A stretch of DNA of 64,000 bases from Siccibacter turicensis LMG 23730 (GCF_000463155.2 NZ_AWFZ01000050.1:355063-419062); one strand, 5' to 3'; shown: positions 10,012 through 19,634, numbered from the stretch's first letter. The notes: generated by a model not told the origin, from the letters alone. Translations and numbers: made by a program.

Positions 10012-10933
10012 ACCCCGCCGATGTCGCATTCACCAGCTTCATTTCGCCGTTTACCAGCGTGAAGAAAAAGATATCCTGGAACTCGCAGCGTTCGGCGCTT
10101 CCTGGCAGCGTCAGGTTCGCATCCATACCCATCGTCACCATAAGCGCCGTGTCATAGAGCATCGCGTTGCTGACCCGATCGCATACCCCGCCCACCCGAT
10201 GACGTTTCCCGTTTTCCTGGTAATACCAGCTCTCTTCATCCTCAGGGTCGGGACTGTACTCCCGCGCCTGCTCGGCGGGCGTCAGAGCGTTAAGGCGATA
10301 TTCATCAAAGCGCAGCGTGGGGACATCGACCCGGATACCCGCCAGCGGCTGTAACGCCTCAAGTATCTCCCGCTGATAGCGGCGATAGCGTGAAGCGGTA
10401 AGCGGGGCATCGGCTTCGCCCGGCGCCAGGCGCGCCGCCCTTTCACCAAGAAACGGCGCGGTTTCGCCCGCTACCGGAAACGCCAGATACGTCGCCAGCC
10501 GGGCGCTGTCTCTGTCGCGCACCGCCTGCTGAAAATGGGTGAATGCTTCCACCAGCGCGGTTTTGTCGGCGGCGCTCATCGGTGGGTCGCCGGGAGTATC
10601 ATCCTCCAGCGAAATGATATCGGTGACCTTCACGCGCGCTTCGCCGGTGGCCACTCCCGTGTCGAATACGCCGTCCACCAGCACTTCGCTGTCATCCGGG
10701 ATCTCCTCCGGGCCAGGCCGTTCACCGGAAAAGCGCAGCGTCATGCGCGTCAGCTGCTGCCCGCGCTCGGCGCCTACGCACGTCAGCGGCGCATCCAGCA
10801 GCAGGCTGTCGGTCGTCTCCTCACGAACAAAGGTTCCGCTCAGCTCGGTCGATTCGCCGGCGTGACGACACTGCGCCATGCTGGTACCGCTGATAAACAG
10901 CAGGCCGACCATCATCTCTTTAAAACCAGTCAT
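10010..10933 (-). CDS. Unrecognised secreted protein, 307 residues
   Basis: I do not recognise a family. The ATG at 10933 gives a typical signal peptide (MTGFKEMMVGLLFISGTSMA, then QCRHAGES), so the product is probably periplasmic; an ATG six codons later would also leave a signal. The longer frame, to 11116, runs into the wzc terminator and is rejected. The mature part is acidic with no further membrane helix. Its three cysteines besides C21 (TCVGAE, VCDRVS, RCEFQD) could form disulphides. It contains a segment rich in D/E (SPDPEDEESWYYQENGK) near 245-260. It has its own promoter and is separated from wzc by a terminator, but it lies in the same insertion as wza-wzb-wzc, so a link to polysaccharide export is only a guess. 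Confidence 0.8.
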   Translation of the reverse strand: MTGFKEMMVGLLFISGTSMAQCRHAGESTELSGTFVREETTDSLLLDAPLTCVGAERGQQLTRMTLRFSGERPGPEEIPDDSEVLVDGVFDTGVATGEARVKVTDIISLEDDTPGDPPMSAADKTALVEAFTHFQQAVRDRDSARLATYLAFPVAGETAPFLGERAARLAPGEADAPLTASRYRRYQREILEALQPLAGIRVDVPTLRFDEYRLNALTPAEQAREYSPDPEDEESWYYQENGKRHRVGGVCDRVSNAMLYDTALMVTMGMDANLTLPGSAERCEFQDIFFFTLVNGEMKLVNATSAG

Positions 10934-10986
10934 TATGTATTTCCGCGCGGAGGGGCTGAACAGACGTGATGCGATAACGCGCGTGA

Positions 10987-11014
10987 ATAGTAGCAAGAGA
11001 AAAAGCGTCTGCAA
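10987..11014 (-). promoter_or_regulatory. Predicted sigma-70 promoter of the 307-residue protein gene
   Basis: On the reverse strand TTGCAG (11014-11009) and an extended -10, TGCTACTAT, are separated by 16 bases. The predicted start is about 45 bases before the ATG at 10933, downstream of the wzc terminator, which supports an independent transcript. Confidence 0.6.
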
Positions 11015-11054
11015 GTGGGAAGCGCAGAGACGGACGAAATAGTGCAAAAAGGGC

Positions 11055-11082
11055 AAAAAAAAGCGCCAGGCAAGCCTGACGC
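11055..11082 (-). terminator. Terminator after wzc
   Basis: On the reverse strand GCGTCAGG and CCTGGCGC close a CTTG loop (11063-11082), followed by eight T. It lies 30 bases after the wzc stop codon. Confidence 0.88.
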
Positions 11083-11112
11083 AAAAAGGAAAAGAAAGGC
11101 AGTACGCGGCGA

Positions 11113-13251
11113 TCAACTTACCGGTTCCGACGACGGCGCACCGTAGTGGAACGCCTCGTAACGGTACCCATACTGGCTGTCAGATTCGATGCCGTTCAGC
11201 ACCGCGCCAAACAGCGTCACGCCGTTGTTTTCAAAGCGTTTTACCGCCTGTACAAACTCCTGCTGCGACTCTTTGTGGTAGCCCGCCACCATAATCACGC
11301 GCCCGGCCTGCTTAGCGAGGATCACCGCATCGGTGATCGGCAGCACCGGCGGGGTATCGATGATCACATAGTCAAAGTGTACCCGGGCCCAGCTCAGCCC
11401 GTCCGCCAGCGCGCTATGCATCAGCAGCTCGGAGGAGCGCGTGAGGTACTGTCCACAGGTCAACACTTTCATACCTGCTTCCGGCCCGTCACGCAGCGCA
11501 TCCTGAAACGAGAGCTTGCCGTGGAGCACTTCCGCCAGCCCCGGCGTCTGGGCGCAGGCCAACAAATTATGCTGGGTTCCGCAGCGCAGATCGGCGTCAA
11601 TCAGCAGCACGCGCTTATCCGCCTGCGCCAGCACCGCCGCCAGATTGCTGGCGATGAAGGATTTCCCGGCACCGGAGATGGCGCTGGTCACCACGATAAT
11701 CGAGTCGGATTTGTGCCTCTGACCAAGGGTAATGCTGGTGCGCAAATTACGAATCGCCTCAACAGCGATATCCGCTGAGTTCTCTTTTGCCAGCAGGGTG
11801 CGCGAGCGCAGCCGCATTTTGCTGGAGATTTTGCGATTCTGATCGCGAAGCCACTTGCTGACCGGCACCATCGCCAGCACCTCAAGCCCGGTCTCTTCGA
11901 TAATCGCCGGCGACGACAGAGCATTGCGCATCGCCTTTTTAAACAGCACCCAGCCGCAGGAGACCATCAGCCCGAACAGCATCCCCAGCATGCACAGCAG
12001 GGCTTTTTTCGGGGCGATGGCGCGCGTTTCCGCTACCGCCGGGTCGACGATGCGCGCGTTGTTGACCGTGCTGGCCTGCATGATCTGCAGCTCCTGGCGC
12101 CGCGTCAGCATCTGGGTGTAGATCTCCTGACTGGTTTGCACATCGCGGGTCAGCTTTAAAATTTCCTGCTGCTTGCGCGGCATCGTGGAGATGTTGTTGT
12201 TGAGTTGAGAGAGCTGCTTCTTCAGCACCGTCTCTTTTTCCGCCAGCGAGCGCGACACCGGGTGACCCGGCGTGTAGAGCTTGGAGATCTCCGCCTTGCG
12301 GAACAGCACATCGTTGAGCTGCGTTTGCAGCGCGGTGGTGGTGTCCAGCGCCGCTTTGGCTTCGAGCGACATATCCACCGACTCATTCTGCTGCTGGAAA
12401 TCACGCAGGCTGGCGATGGCGTCATTCAGCCGCTTATCGATGCCGGGCAGCAGATCATCGACAAACTTCAGGCGTTTGGTGGTTTCTTCCGCCTTGCGCG
12501 CCAGCCCCTGCTCCAGGTAGAACTGCCCAATGGCGTTCAGGACGCGCACGATGTGCAGCTTGCTGCTCCCGGTAAGCTGCACCGACAGCAGGCCGCTCTC
12601 TTTGCCCACGTCGCCAATGGTCAGGCGCTGAAGCAGGCCGTTGACCACATCCAGCTCATACAGCCGCGTCACGGTAAACTCGCTGTCGGGTTGCGCAGCG
12701 ATACGCGTCACCCGCAGCGTAACGCCGTGTTGCTTCACCAGTTGATTGAGGTGGCCGCTCAGGGTTTCGCCTTCCGGGAGCGTCAGCGTCCAGCTTTCGG
12801 GCGTCACCACACGAAACGCCAGCGGAACGTTAATGTACTCCGGGGGAACCTCCAGCGTTGGGATGGCCACGGGCGCAGGGACGTTGTCCGCCTCCCGCCA
12901 CAGCAGACGGTCAACAAAGCCGTTGGGTTTAATATCCGTCAACATGCCCAGCGATTTGCTGACGTTACCCAGCACCATGCGCGACTGTAATAGCCCGATT
13001 TCCGTGGCGGCGTGTTGGGTATCGCCCATCATGTTATCGGTAATGCGGTTCAGCAGCGTCTGGCTGGAAGACTCATCGACCTGAATCAGCATATTGGCCC
13101 GGTAAACCGGGGTGGCGCAAAATGCATAAATAGCGAACGCGAGCATGCTCGCCGCGGTAATAATGGCGATCTGGCGTTTATTACGCAGCAGTTCAAAAAC
13201 AAGATCGAGGAGATCGATATTTTGCGTATCGGATCTGTTGTCAGTTAACAT
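11113..13251 (-). CDS. wzc: Wzc/Etk-type polysaccharide co-polymerase tyrosine autokinase
   Basis: The 712-residue inner-membrane protein has an N-terminal Wzz domain with a first helix at about 26-47, a long periplasmic coiled-coil region, a second helix near 418-440 and a cytoplasmic BY-kinase domain. The kinase shows Walker A ISGAGKSF with K530, Walker A' LLIDADLR and Walker B VIIDTPPVLP. The C-terminal tyrosine cluster is short (YGYRYEAFHY), poorer than in E. coli Wzc or Etk. Such kinases control polymerisation and export of capsule through Wza by cycles of autophosphorylation. I start it at the ATG at 13251, which has GGTGAG 7 bases upstream, rather than the GTG at 13263. It is the last gene of wza-wzb-wzc. 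It may equally be called etk-like. Confidence 0.88.
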   Translation of the reverse strand: MLTDNRSDTQNIDLLDLVFELLRNKRQIAIITAASMLAFAIYAFCATPVYRANMLIQVDESSSQTLLNRITDNMMGDTQHAATEIGLLQSRMVLGNVSKSLGMLTDIKPNGFVDRLLWREADNVPAPVAIPTLEVPPEYINVPLAFRVVTPESWTLTLPEGETLSGHLNQLVKQHGVTLRVTRIAAQPDSEFTVTRLYELDVVNGLLQRLTIGDVGKESGLLSVQLTGSSKLHIVRVLNAIGQFYLEQGLARKAEETTKRLKFVDDLLPGIDKRLNDAIASLRDFQQQNESVDMSLEAKAALDTTTALQTQLNDVLFRKAEISKLYTPGHPVSRSLAEKETVLKKQLSQLNNNISTMPRKQQEILKLTRDVQTSQEIYTQMLTRRQELQIMQASTVNNARIVDPAVAETRAIAPKKALLCMLGMLFGLMVSCGWVLFKKAMRNALSSPAIIEETGLEVLAMVPVSKWLRDQNRKISSKMRLRSRTLLAKENSADIAVEAIRNLRTSITLGQRHKSDSIIVVTSAISGAGKSFIASNLAAVLAQADKRVLLIDADLRCGTQHNLLACAQTPGLAEVLHGKLSFQDALRDGPEAGMKVLTCGQYLTRSSELLMHSALADGLSWARVHFDYVIIDTPPVLPITDAVILAKQAGRVIMVAGYHKESQQEFVQAVKRFENNGVTLFGAVLNGIESDSQYGYRYEAFHYGAPSSEPVS

Positions 13252-13269
13252 AATGAATCTCACCGCCCG

Positions 13270-13713
13270 TTACGGGCAAAAAATAGCTTTCCAGGTTGCT
13301 GCGGCTGTTTCCATGCGCATAAATATTGAGATATTGAATTCGCGGCTTTTCATATAGGGATCGGCAATATCGCGGTCGCCGGTTAACCACTGGCCGAAAA
13401 GTTTGACCTTTCCACACAGCATGGGGTTTACGCGCAGTAGCCGCCGCCGCATGTCCTGCTCCATCACCAGCAGCAGATCGTAGTGCGCGGCGTCAGCCAT
13501 CGAAAATTGCACCGCCCGATGGTCGCTGAGATCCAGCCCCTGTTCGGCCGCCAGCGCCTGCATCATGCTGTCCGCTGGCGCGCCCTCCACCGCATTCAGC
13601 CCGGCGGATGCGACCCTGAGACCCGGCACGGCGCGCTGAAGCAGCCGCGCCGCCACCGGTGAACGGCATACGTTGCCAATACAGATCACCTGCACCGATC
13701 CAATCATTACCAT
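13270..13713 (-). CDS. wzb: Low-molecular-weight protein tyrosine phosphatase (Wzb/Etp type)
   Basis: The 147-residue protein carries the phosphatase signature CIGNVCRSP (C11 nucleophile, R17 phosphate binding) and the general-acid loop DPYMKS. In wza-wzb-wzc operons this cytoplasmic enzyme dephosphorylates the tyrosine cluster of Wzc and so resets the export cycle. The ATG at 13713 overlaps the wza stop; an ATG two codons later, at 13707, forms a TAATG junction and would place the catalytic cysteine at position 9 as in E. coli Wzb, so the start is uncertain by two residues. It ends 18 bases before wzc begins. Confidence 0.9.
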   Translation of the reverse strand: MVMIGSVQVICIGNVCRSPVAARLLQRAVPGLRVASAGLNAVEGAPADSMMQALAAEQGLDLSDHRAVQFSMADAAHYDLLLVMEQDMRRRLLRVNPMLCGKVKLFGQWLTGDRDIADPYMKSREFNISIFMRMETAAATWKAIFCP

Positions 13714-14858
13714 TGCCTGATGTAGCGGGTGGTTTCCGTCATGTCATGCACGCCGCTGATGGTCGGCACGAGCTGACTGATGACGCGATTCCAGCGCGAA
13801 ATCGGTGCCGTGGTGACATAGACAATGTCGTAGGGCTGCAGCTGGAAGCCGGTGCCCAGTACCAGCGCGCTGGCATCCGAGACATCCAGCTGATAGAGCG
13901 TGGCGATCTTCTCCGCTGGCTTAGCGGCCCCGGTGCTGCCGGGATTGCTGCGAATAACGAACACGCCGGTGGCATCTGCGGCATTCTGGTTAATCCCCTC
14001 GGCCTGGCTCAGCGCTTCGGTAAGGGTCATGCCGCTGCTGTCCATTTTCAGCGTGGTTTGCTTGTTCACTTCTCCCATGACAAACACTTTCTGATCGTCG
14101 TTACGCGGCACATACAGGATGTCGCCGTCCTGCATCAGGCGGTTCTGGGTCAGGTCGCCGGATTTGAGCAGCGCCTGAAGCGACACCAGCTCTTTTTTGC
14201 CGTTATGGGTAAACACCGCGTTGCGCCAGTCGGCGCTGTCGGTCAGACCGCCCGCCTGGTTAATCGCGTCAATGATGGTAAGCGGCACGTTGGTCACGGG
14301 CTGCGAGCCGGAGTTTTTCACTTCTCCGGTGACGTAGGCTTTTTTCGAGCGAAACGCGGCGACGCTGACGTCGACCTGGGGCTGCTCAATCCAGGGCGCA
14401 AGCCGTGAGGTAAGCGACTCACGCACTTCTGCGATGGTTTTCCCGGCCACGGATACCTTGCCGGCGTAGGGGTAGAAAATGGCCCCGTCCGGCTGCACCC
14501 AGTTGCCGGTATCGCTCGCGCTGCGGTATTGCCCCGCCGGGGTCGTTAATTCCGGATGATCCCACACCGTCACCATCAGGATATCCCCAATACCAATATG
14601 ATACTGATACTGCGAAATCTGCTCATTCAGCGCCGAATTGGCCTGCGCAACCGGTATTTTCACCGCCAGGCTGGAGAGCAGCTGCGGGGTAACAGGCACC
14701 ACGCTAATAGCCGCATTAATATCCCCCGCAGCGCTTGTCGTCTGCGGCTCACTTTTTTTATTGTGGACGGAAATATGACTGCCGGGCACCAGCGTGCAGC
14801 CCTGCAGGACAAATGCAGACAGCATTATCGCAAGATAATGTTTTAAATTTATTGCCAT
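13707..14858 (-). CDS. wza: Wza/GfcE-type outer-membrane polysaccharide export lipoprotein
   Basis: The 383-residue precursor has a lipoprotein signal with lipobox LQGC (C21) followed by the polysaccharide-export domain ([19 protein letters not shown]) and two SLBB-type domains ([12 protein letters not shown] and [12 protein letters not shown]). This family forms the octameric outer-membrane channel for group 1 and group 4 capsules and for colanic acid. It is first in a three-gene operon with the phosphatase and kinase, but no glycosyltransferase, flippase or polymerase gene follows. No JUMPstart/ops element (GGCGGTAG) is seen upstream, unlike the main capsule loci. Confidence 0.92.
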   Translation of the reverse strand: MAINLKHYLAIMLSAFVLQGCTLVPGSHISVHNKKSEPQTTSAAGDINAAISVVPVTPQLLSSLAVKIPVAQANSALNEQISQYQYHIGIGDILMVTVWDHPELTTPAGQYRSASDTGNWVQPDGAIFYPYAGKVSVAGKTIAEVRESLTSRLAPWIEQPQVDVSVAAFRSKKAYVTGEVKNSGSQPVTNVPLTIIDAINQAGGLTDSADWRNAVFTHNGKKELVSLQALLKSGDLTQNRLMQDGDILYVPRNDDQKVFVMGEVNKQTTLKMDSSGMTLTEALSQAEGINQNAADATGVFVIRSNPGSTGAAKPAEKIATLYQLDVSDASALVLGTGFQLQPYDIVYVTTAPISRWNRVISQLVPTISGVHDMTETTRYIRQW

Positions 14859-15243
14859 AATAGTTAAAAGTCTCGCGCGGAAAGCGCCAGGGGTTCAGGT
14901 CAGAATGAAAGCGGTGAAATTAATTAAATCCCGTCAGGAAAGCAATCAATAAAGATATCCCTCTGTGAAATTAAGAGTTTACAGGATAAATTAAATTGAC
15001 CGCAGTTATGTTTTAAATAAAACCCAGGCTTTAATTGTTTTCTGCATTAGACAGAATTATCAGTCCGTTAAGCACAGACGAAATATTTAATGCGGCTTAC
15101 CCGCCATCTACACAGCGAAATACTCTTCATTCTGATGAATTACCAGGAATAGACTTAATTATTTTTAAAAATGATAACAAGCGCAAAATCATTCAGACTG
15201 AATATGAATTAAAATGGCGCACTCTTTCCCACCGGGCGCGCAT
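14859..15243. other. AT-rich control region between wza and the LysR-type gene
   Basis: This 385-base stretch between divergent genes is far richer in A and T than the coding sequence on either side. It must hold both promoters. I see no ops/JUMPstart element, no convincing RcsAB box and no supported small gene. A 117-residue forward frame across it overlaps the LysR gene out of frame and is treated as chance. Confidence 0.5.
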
Positions 15244-16134
15244 ATGGATATCAAAACACTGCGTTATTTCGTTGAAGTGGTTCACCGCCAGAGCTACACC
15301 CAGGCTGCGAATGCGCTTTACGTTACCCAGCCGACCATCAGCAAAATGCTGCGCAATCTCGAAGAGGAGGTGGGGTCAACGCTGCTGATCCGCGACGGTC
15401 GTAAGCTGATGCTGACCCCCAGCGGCCAGGTGCTGTACGAACATGCGGCAACCATTCTGGCGGAGCTGCGCGAGCTGGAAAACGCGCTTGAAGATATTGG
15501 TCAGATGAATACCGGAACCCTGCGCCTCGGGGTATCGCCGCTGCCCGGCGTGCAGATTGCCGGGCCGGTCAGCCTCTATCGCCAGCGCTATCCCGGCGTA
15601 ACGGTAAAAATCACCGAGCATGACGATGCCGCCGCGCGCGAGGCGGTGCTCAACGGGACGCTGGACGCGGCGCTGACCTCCAGCCCGGTGGAGCAAAAGC
15701 AGGGTTTTGCGGCGCTGACGCTTTTCAGCCATCCGCTGTATGCGCTGGTGCCGCGCTCGGGGCGCTGGCTGGACAGGAAAAGCGTCGATATTGCGACGGC
15801 GGCGCGCTACCCGCTGCTGCTGTGCAGCGAAGAGACAGTGCTGAACCAGCAGCTGATGGCAGACTTCGCCCGGCAGTCGATTACGCCTGAGGTCGCGGTA
15901 CGCAGCAATCAGTGGGATTTTCTGGTGGAGATGGTGCAGGCCGGCATGGGCGTGGCTATCGTGCCCGCGCCGGTCTGTGAGTCGCTGAATGCGGCAGCGC
16001 TTCGCTGGCTGCCGCTGGATTCCCCGCTGCGCTGGGAGCTGGTGCTGTTCTGGCGCGACGGGGTGTGGCTGTCGAACAGTACGCGGGCGTGGATTGCCTG
16101 CTGCCAGACGTTCTGGCCCGCGTCGGAAACGTAG
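15244..16134 (+). CDS. LysR-family transcriptional regulator
   Basis: The 296-residue protein has an N-terminal winged helix-turn-helix (MDIKTLRYFVEVVHRQSYTQ, then AANALYVTQPTISKMLRNLE) and a LysR-type substrate-binding domain from about residue 90. I start it at the ATG at 15244, the usual LysR beginning; an ATG ten codons earlier is possible. It is divergent from wza, the typical arrangement for a LysR protein and its target, so control of wza-wzb-wzc is a reasonable inference. The other neighbour, yjcE, is convergent. I cannot name the ligand or a specific orthologue. Confidence 0.9.
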   Translation: MDIKTLRYFVEVVHRQSYTQAANALYVTQPTISKMLRNLEEEVGSTLLIRDGRKLMLTPSGQVLYEHAATILAELRELENALEDIGQMNTGTLRLGVSPLPGVQIAGPVSLYRQRYPGVTVKITEHDDAAAREAVLNGTLDAALTSSPVEQKQGFAALTLFSHPLYALVPRSGRWLDRKSVDIATAARYPLLLCSEETVLNQQLMADFARQSITPEVAVRSNQWDFLVEMVQAGMGVAIVPAPVCESLNAAALRWLPLDSPLRWELVLFWRDGVWLSNSTRAWIACCQTFWPASET

Positions 16135-16161
16135 CGCGTTCGCCCCGCGTTCCCGTATCGC

Positions 16162-17808
16162 TTATTTATTCTCGACAAGCAGCGCTTCGAGCAGATCGAG
16201 GTCGTGCAGCATCTTCTGCATTGTCTCGTTGCTGATCTGCTGCGTGGCGCGCAGGTGGTACAGTTCGGCACGTTCGGAGCGCAGCGCCGCGAGGCGGAAG
16301 CGTCGCTCAAGGTTCTCCTCAAGCTCGGTGTTTTCCACATCGTTACGCCCGTCGGCCCGACGACGCAGGTTCCCGATGACGCGCGAGCTGACCTCTTTCA
16401 GCAGCTGATTATCGATATTCTCGTTCACGTCCGCCGCCAGCCGCTGCTCCATTTTCTCAATGGCGACAATCGCGACGTCGGCCGTGGCGGATTTCGCCAT
16501 GCGCTCTTCCTTACGCGCTTTCCCCGGATCGGGCAGCTCGACGTTCTGCAACAGGTACGGCAGCATAATCACCCCGACAAACAACGACAGCAGGATGACT
16601 CCCGCGGCCAGGAAGACCAGCTCGTAACGCGCCGGGAAAGGCTCGCCGGAGGGCAGCAGCAGAGGAATGGAGAGCACACCTGCAAGAGTAATCGCCCCGC
16701 GAACCCCGGCAAACGAGGAGACCAGCAGTTCACGCGTGCTCCAGCTGCCAAACTCCATCGGTTTCTTTTTGAGAAAGCGCAGGCTAAAGCGCTTCATCAC
16801 CCATAGCCACAGAAAGCGTACCCCGATAAGCGCGCCGTAAATCAGCAGCACATCAGTAAACAGCATCCACATCTCGACGTTCGGATCGGCTTCGGCGGCG
16901 CTCAGCGAGGTTTCCATAATCCCCGGCAATTGCAGGCCCAACAGCAGGAACACCATGCCGTTAAACACGAACTCCAGCATCGCCCAGACGCTGTTGGCGC
17001 GCAGACGCATCGCCAGCGGCGCGCGACGCATCACGCCGGAGCGGGTGATGGTCATCCCGGCCGCGACCGCCGCCAGGATACCGGAAAAACCGATATGCTC
17101 GGCAATCAGATAAGACGCGAACGGCAGCAGGAACAGCAGCACGATCTGGGTGGCCGGCTCATCACCGCCCCAGCGGCTGAGCAGGCGCAGGGAGCGGCCA
17201 TAGAGCCAGCTCACGGCGATACCGGCCAGCAGGCCACCAATCGCCACCTTGAGGAACTCAACCGTGGCACCGCCGACGGTAAACACCATGGTTCCCATCG
17301 CCACCGCGACGGCAAACTTCAGCGCCACCAGGCCGGAGGCGTCGTTCATCAACGCCTCGCCCTGCAAGATACCCATGATTTTCTTTGGAATACGTCCTTC
17401 ACCGACGATACCGGACAGCGCCACGGCATCCGTTGGCGAAAGGACCGCCGCCAGCGCAAAGGCGGGGATCAGCGGGATACCCGGCACCAGCCAGTAAATG
17501 AGAAAGCCGATGCCGACAACGGTGACCAGCACCAGCGCCAGCGCGAGGCCGATAATCTCTCGCCCGTGGTCGAGGAACTCACGCGTCGGCGTCTTCCAGC
17601 CGTCGGCAAACAGCAAGGGCGGAATAAACAGCACAAGAAACAGTTCGGGGTTGAAGTCGACGTGCAGCCCAAAGGTTGGCCAGGCGAGGATGGCCCCGAT
17701 GCCGATCTGCATGAGCGGCAGTGGGATCTGGAACGGCAACATGCGCGTTGCCACCCCGGAGAGTGAGACCACAAGGGTCATGATGAGGATTGTGAAGAAG
17801 ATTTCCAT
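16162..17808 (-). CDS. yjcE: CPA1-family Na+/H+ antiporter YjcE
   Basis: The 548-residue protein matches E. coli YjcE (549). It has about 12 membrane helices with the cation/proton antiporter core motifs FIPPLLFADGWKTP, LAAVLSPTDAVALSGI and GEALMNDASGLVAL, followed by a cytoplasmic C-terminal tail of about 130 charged residues. It belongs to the NhaP/CPA1 group that exchanges cations for protons across the inner membrane; the physiological role in E. coli is not settled. It is convergent with the LysR gene and separated from ghxP by a strong terminator. Confidence 0.94.
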   Translation of the reverse strand: MEIFFTILIMTLVVSLSGVATRMLPFQIPLPLMQIGIGAILAWPTFGLHVDFNPELFLVLFIPPLLFADGWKTPTREFLDHGREIIGLALALVLVTVVGIGFLIYWLVPGIPLIPAFALAAVLSPTDAVALSGIVGEGRIPKKIMGILQGEALMNDASGLVALKFAVAVAMGTMVFTVGGATVEFLKVAIGGLLAGIAVSWLYGRSLRLLSRWGGDEPATQIVLLFLLPFASYLIAEHIGFSGILAAVAAGMTITRSGVMRRAPLAMRLRANSVWAMLEFVFNGMVFLLLGLQLPGIMETSLSAAEADPNVEMWMLFTDVLLIYGALIGVRFLWLWVMKRFSLRFLKKKPMEFGSWSTRELLVSSFAGVRGAITLAGVLSIPLLLPSGEPFPARYELVFLAAGVILLSLFVGVIMLPYLLQNVELPDPGKARKEERMAKSATADVAIVAIEKMEQRLAADVNENIDNQLLKEVSSRVIGNLRRRADGRNDVENTELEENLERRFRLAALRSERAELYHLRATQQISNETMQKMLHDLDLLEALLVENK

Positions 17809-17901
17809 GCGTTCCCTGAATGTGATGTTGCTTAAACATTTAACCTGTCACTGTTAATGATAAAACATCACACGAAACATAATGGAAACCGGATGTGCCT
17901 T

Positions 17902-17931
17902 AAAAACAAAAATGCGGGCCGAAGCCCGCAT
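17902..17931 (-). terminator. Terminator after ghxP
   Basis: On the reverse strand ATGCGGGC and GCCCGCAT close a TTCG loop (17912-17931), followed by TTTTTGTTTTT. Confidence 0.92.
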
Positions 17932-17951
17932 CGAAAGGTAAACGCCGCGGA

Positions 17952-19301
17952 TCAGATAGCCCATCCGCCCGCATAAAACGCCACCAGCGCAACGGCGATC
18001 AGCACGGTGCCCAGGTTCAGGCGACGCCACTCCCCGCTCACCACACGGCCAATCACCAGCGAGGCGAAGCCGATCATAATCCCGGTAACGATGTTACAGG
18101 TCAGGACGATAAACACCGCGGTGATTAGCCCGGACATGGCATCCACGAAGTCGGCAAAGTCGATTTTCGCCACGTTGCTCAGCATCAGCAGACCCACGTA
18201 CATCAGCGCAGGCGCGGTCGCGTAGACCGGCACCAGGTAGGAGAGCGGCGACAGGAACAGGATCAGCAGGAACAGCACGCCGACGGTCAGCGCCGTCAGA
18301 CCGGTTTTGCCGCCCGCCGCGGTACCGGCCGCAGACTCGATGTAAACCGCTGCCGGTGCAGCACCCACCAGCCCGGAGAACACGCTGCTCAGGGAGTCGG
18401 TGGTCAGCGCTTTGCCGCCGTCGACGATCTGGCCGTCTTTATCCAGCAGGTTCGCCTGGCCCGCCACCGCACGGATGGTGCCGGTGGCGTCAAACACCGC
18501 GGTCATCACCAGCGCCAGCACGCTTGGGATCACCACCGGGTTCAGGGCGCCCATAATGTCGAGGCTGCCAATCAGCGAATTGCCGTTCTCATCGCTCAGA
18601 GACGGCATCGCGAACAGGCCGGAGAAGTGCACGTTCGGATCGAAAATCAGGCCCACCACGGAAATACCGATGATGGTCAGCAGAATTCCGCCCGGCACCT
18701 TGAGTTTTTCCAGACCGATAATCACCGCCAGACCGATCAGCGACATGATCACCGGGAAGCTGGCGAAGTGGCCGAGCGCCACCGGCAGGCCGTCGAGTGG
18801 GTTTTTCACCACGAGGCCGACGCCGTTGGCGGCGATCAGCAGCAGGAACAGGCCGATGCCGATCCCGGTACCGTGCGCCACGCCCTGAGGCAGGTTACGC
18901 AGGATCCAGCTGCGAATACCGGTGGCGGAGATGATGGTGAACAGCACGCCCATTAGGAATACCGCCCCGAGTGCAACCGGCACGCTGATCTGCTGGCCGA
19001 GCACCAGGCTGAACGCGGTAAACGCGGTCAGGGAGATCGCGCAGCCAATCGCCAGCGGCAGGTTGGCCCACAGGCCCATGAGGATTGACCCCACGCCCGC
19101 CACCAGACAGGTGGCAACAAACACCGCCGCAGGTGGGAAACCGGCTTTGCCGAGCATTCCCGGCACCACGATGACGGAATAGACCATCGCGAGGAAGGTC
19201 GTCAGACCCGCAACGATTTCCTGACGCACGGTGCTGCCGCGTGCAGAGATTTTGAACCAGGCGTCGAGTGAACCGCCGTTACGCGCAGAAGGCGTAGACA
19301 T
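17952..19301 (-). CDS. ghxP: Guanine/hypoxanthine permease GhxP
   Basis: The 449-residue inner-membrane protein has the length of E. coli GhxP (YjcD). It belongs to the NCS2/AzgA purine permeases, with about 12-14 helices and the conserved segments [35 protein letters not shown] and [18 protein letters not shown]. It imports guanine and hypoxanthine with protons. The long upstream region holds several PurR-like boxes, consistent with the reported place of the E. coli gene in the PurR regulon. Confidence 0.96.
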   Translation of the reverse strand: MSTPSARNGGSLDAWFKISARGSTVRQEIVAGLTTFLAMVYSVIVVPGMLGKAGFPPAAVFVATCLVAGVGSILMGLWANLPLAIGCAISLTAFTAFSLVLGQQISVPVALGAVFLMGVLFTIISATGIRSWILRNLPQGVAHGTGIGIGLFLLLIAANGVGLVVKNPLDGLPVALGHFASFPVIMSLIGLAVIIGLEKLKVPGGILLTIIGISVVGLIFDPNVHFSGLFAMPSLSDENGNSLIGSLDIMGALNPVVIPSVLALVMTAVFDATGTIRAVAGQANLLDKDGQIVDGGKALTTDSLSSVFSGLVGAAPAAVYIESAAGTAAGGKTGLTALTVGVLFLLILFLSPLSYLVPVYATAPALMYVGLLMLSNVAKIDFADFVDAMSGLITAVFIVLTCNIVTGIMIGFASLVIGRVVSGEWRRLNLGTVLIAVALVAFYAGGWAI

Positions 19302-19362
19302 AGTGAAACATCCCCTGAAATTATTATCGTTTGCTCCGGTATGCAGTGGACAACCCGCTGCC

Positions 19363-19378
19363 GATTAAACGTTTCGGT
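19363..19378 (-). promoter_or_regulatory. PurR-like box upstream of ghxP
   Basis: The core AAACGTTT is perfect; overall 10 of 16 bases match ACGCAAACGTTTTCGT. It lies 62 bases before the ghxP start codon. Confidence 0.45.
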
Positions 19379-19415
19379 CCCGTGCCGCGTTGCAGTCCAA
19401 AGGCGGATCGCAAAA

Positions 19416-19431
19416 AAGCAAACGTTTAACT
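19416..19431 (-). promoter_or_regulatory. PurR-like box upstream of ghxP
   Basis: AAGCAAACGTTTAACT matches the PurR consensus in 12 of 16 bases, including the whole GCAAACGTTT core. It lies 115 bases before the ghxP start codon. Confidence 0.6.
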
Positions 19432-19493
19432 CTGCATACAGAAGACGGCTACACATCAACAGCGCCCGACGCATGAGCGAGGAGCGCTGTCGC

Positions 19494-19509
19494 AGGCAAA
19501 CGATTATCC
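19494..19509 (-). promoter_or_regulatory. Weak PurR-like box upstream of ghxP
   Basis: AGGCAAACGATTATCC matches the PurR consensus in 10 of 16 bases, with GCAAACG intact. Confidence 0.3.
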
Positions 19510-19592
19510 TGTGTTATTGGCGGGGTTTTCAAACATAATTTGCGCCGTTTCGCCAAAATAACGGCATTGCGGCGTGGGAATGGTCACAGGAT

Positions 19593-19608
19593 GCGCAAAC
19601 GTTATCGT
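19593..19608 (-). promoter_or_regulatory. Strong PurR-like box between ghxP and the glutathione transferase gene
   Basis: GCGCAAACGTTATCGT matches ACGCAAACGTTTTCGT in 14 of 16 bases. It is unusually far, about 290 bases, from the ghxP start and only 27 bases past the end of the transferase gene. Confidence 0.65.
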
Positions 19609-19634
19609 TGCTGCGCAACCTGATAACATTTTTC

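Noticed and set aside
10934-11116. N-terminal extension of the 307-residue secreted protein
   Set aside because: It covers the wzc terminator and the predicted promoter and would bury the signal peptide.
15035-15388. Forward 117-residue frame at the wza-LysR gap
   Set aside because: It runs out of frame into the LysR gene, and its first half is AT-rich promoter DNA.
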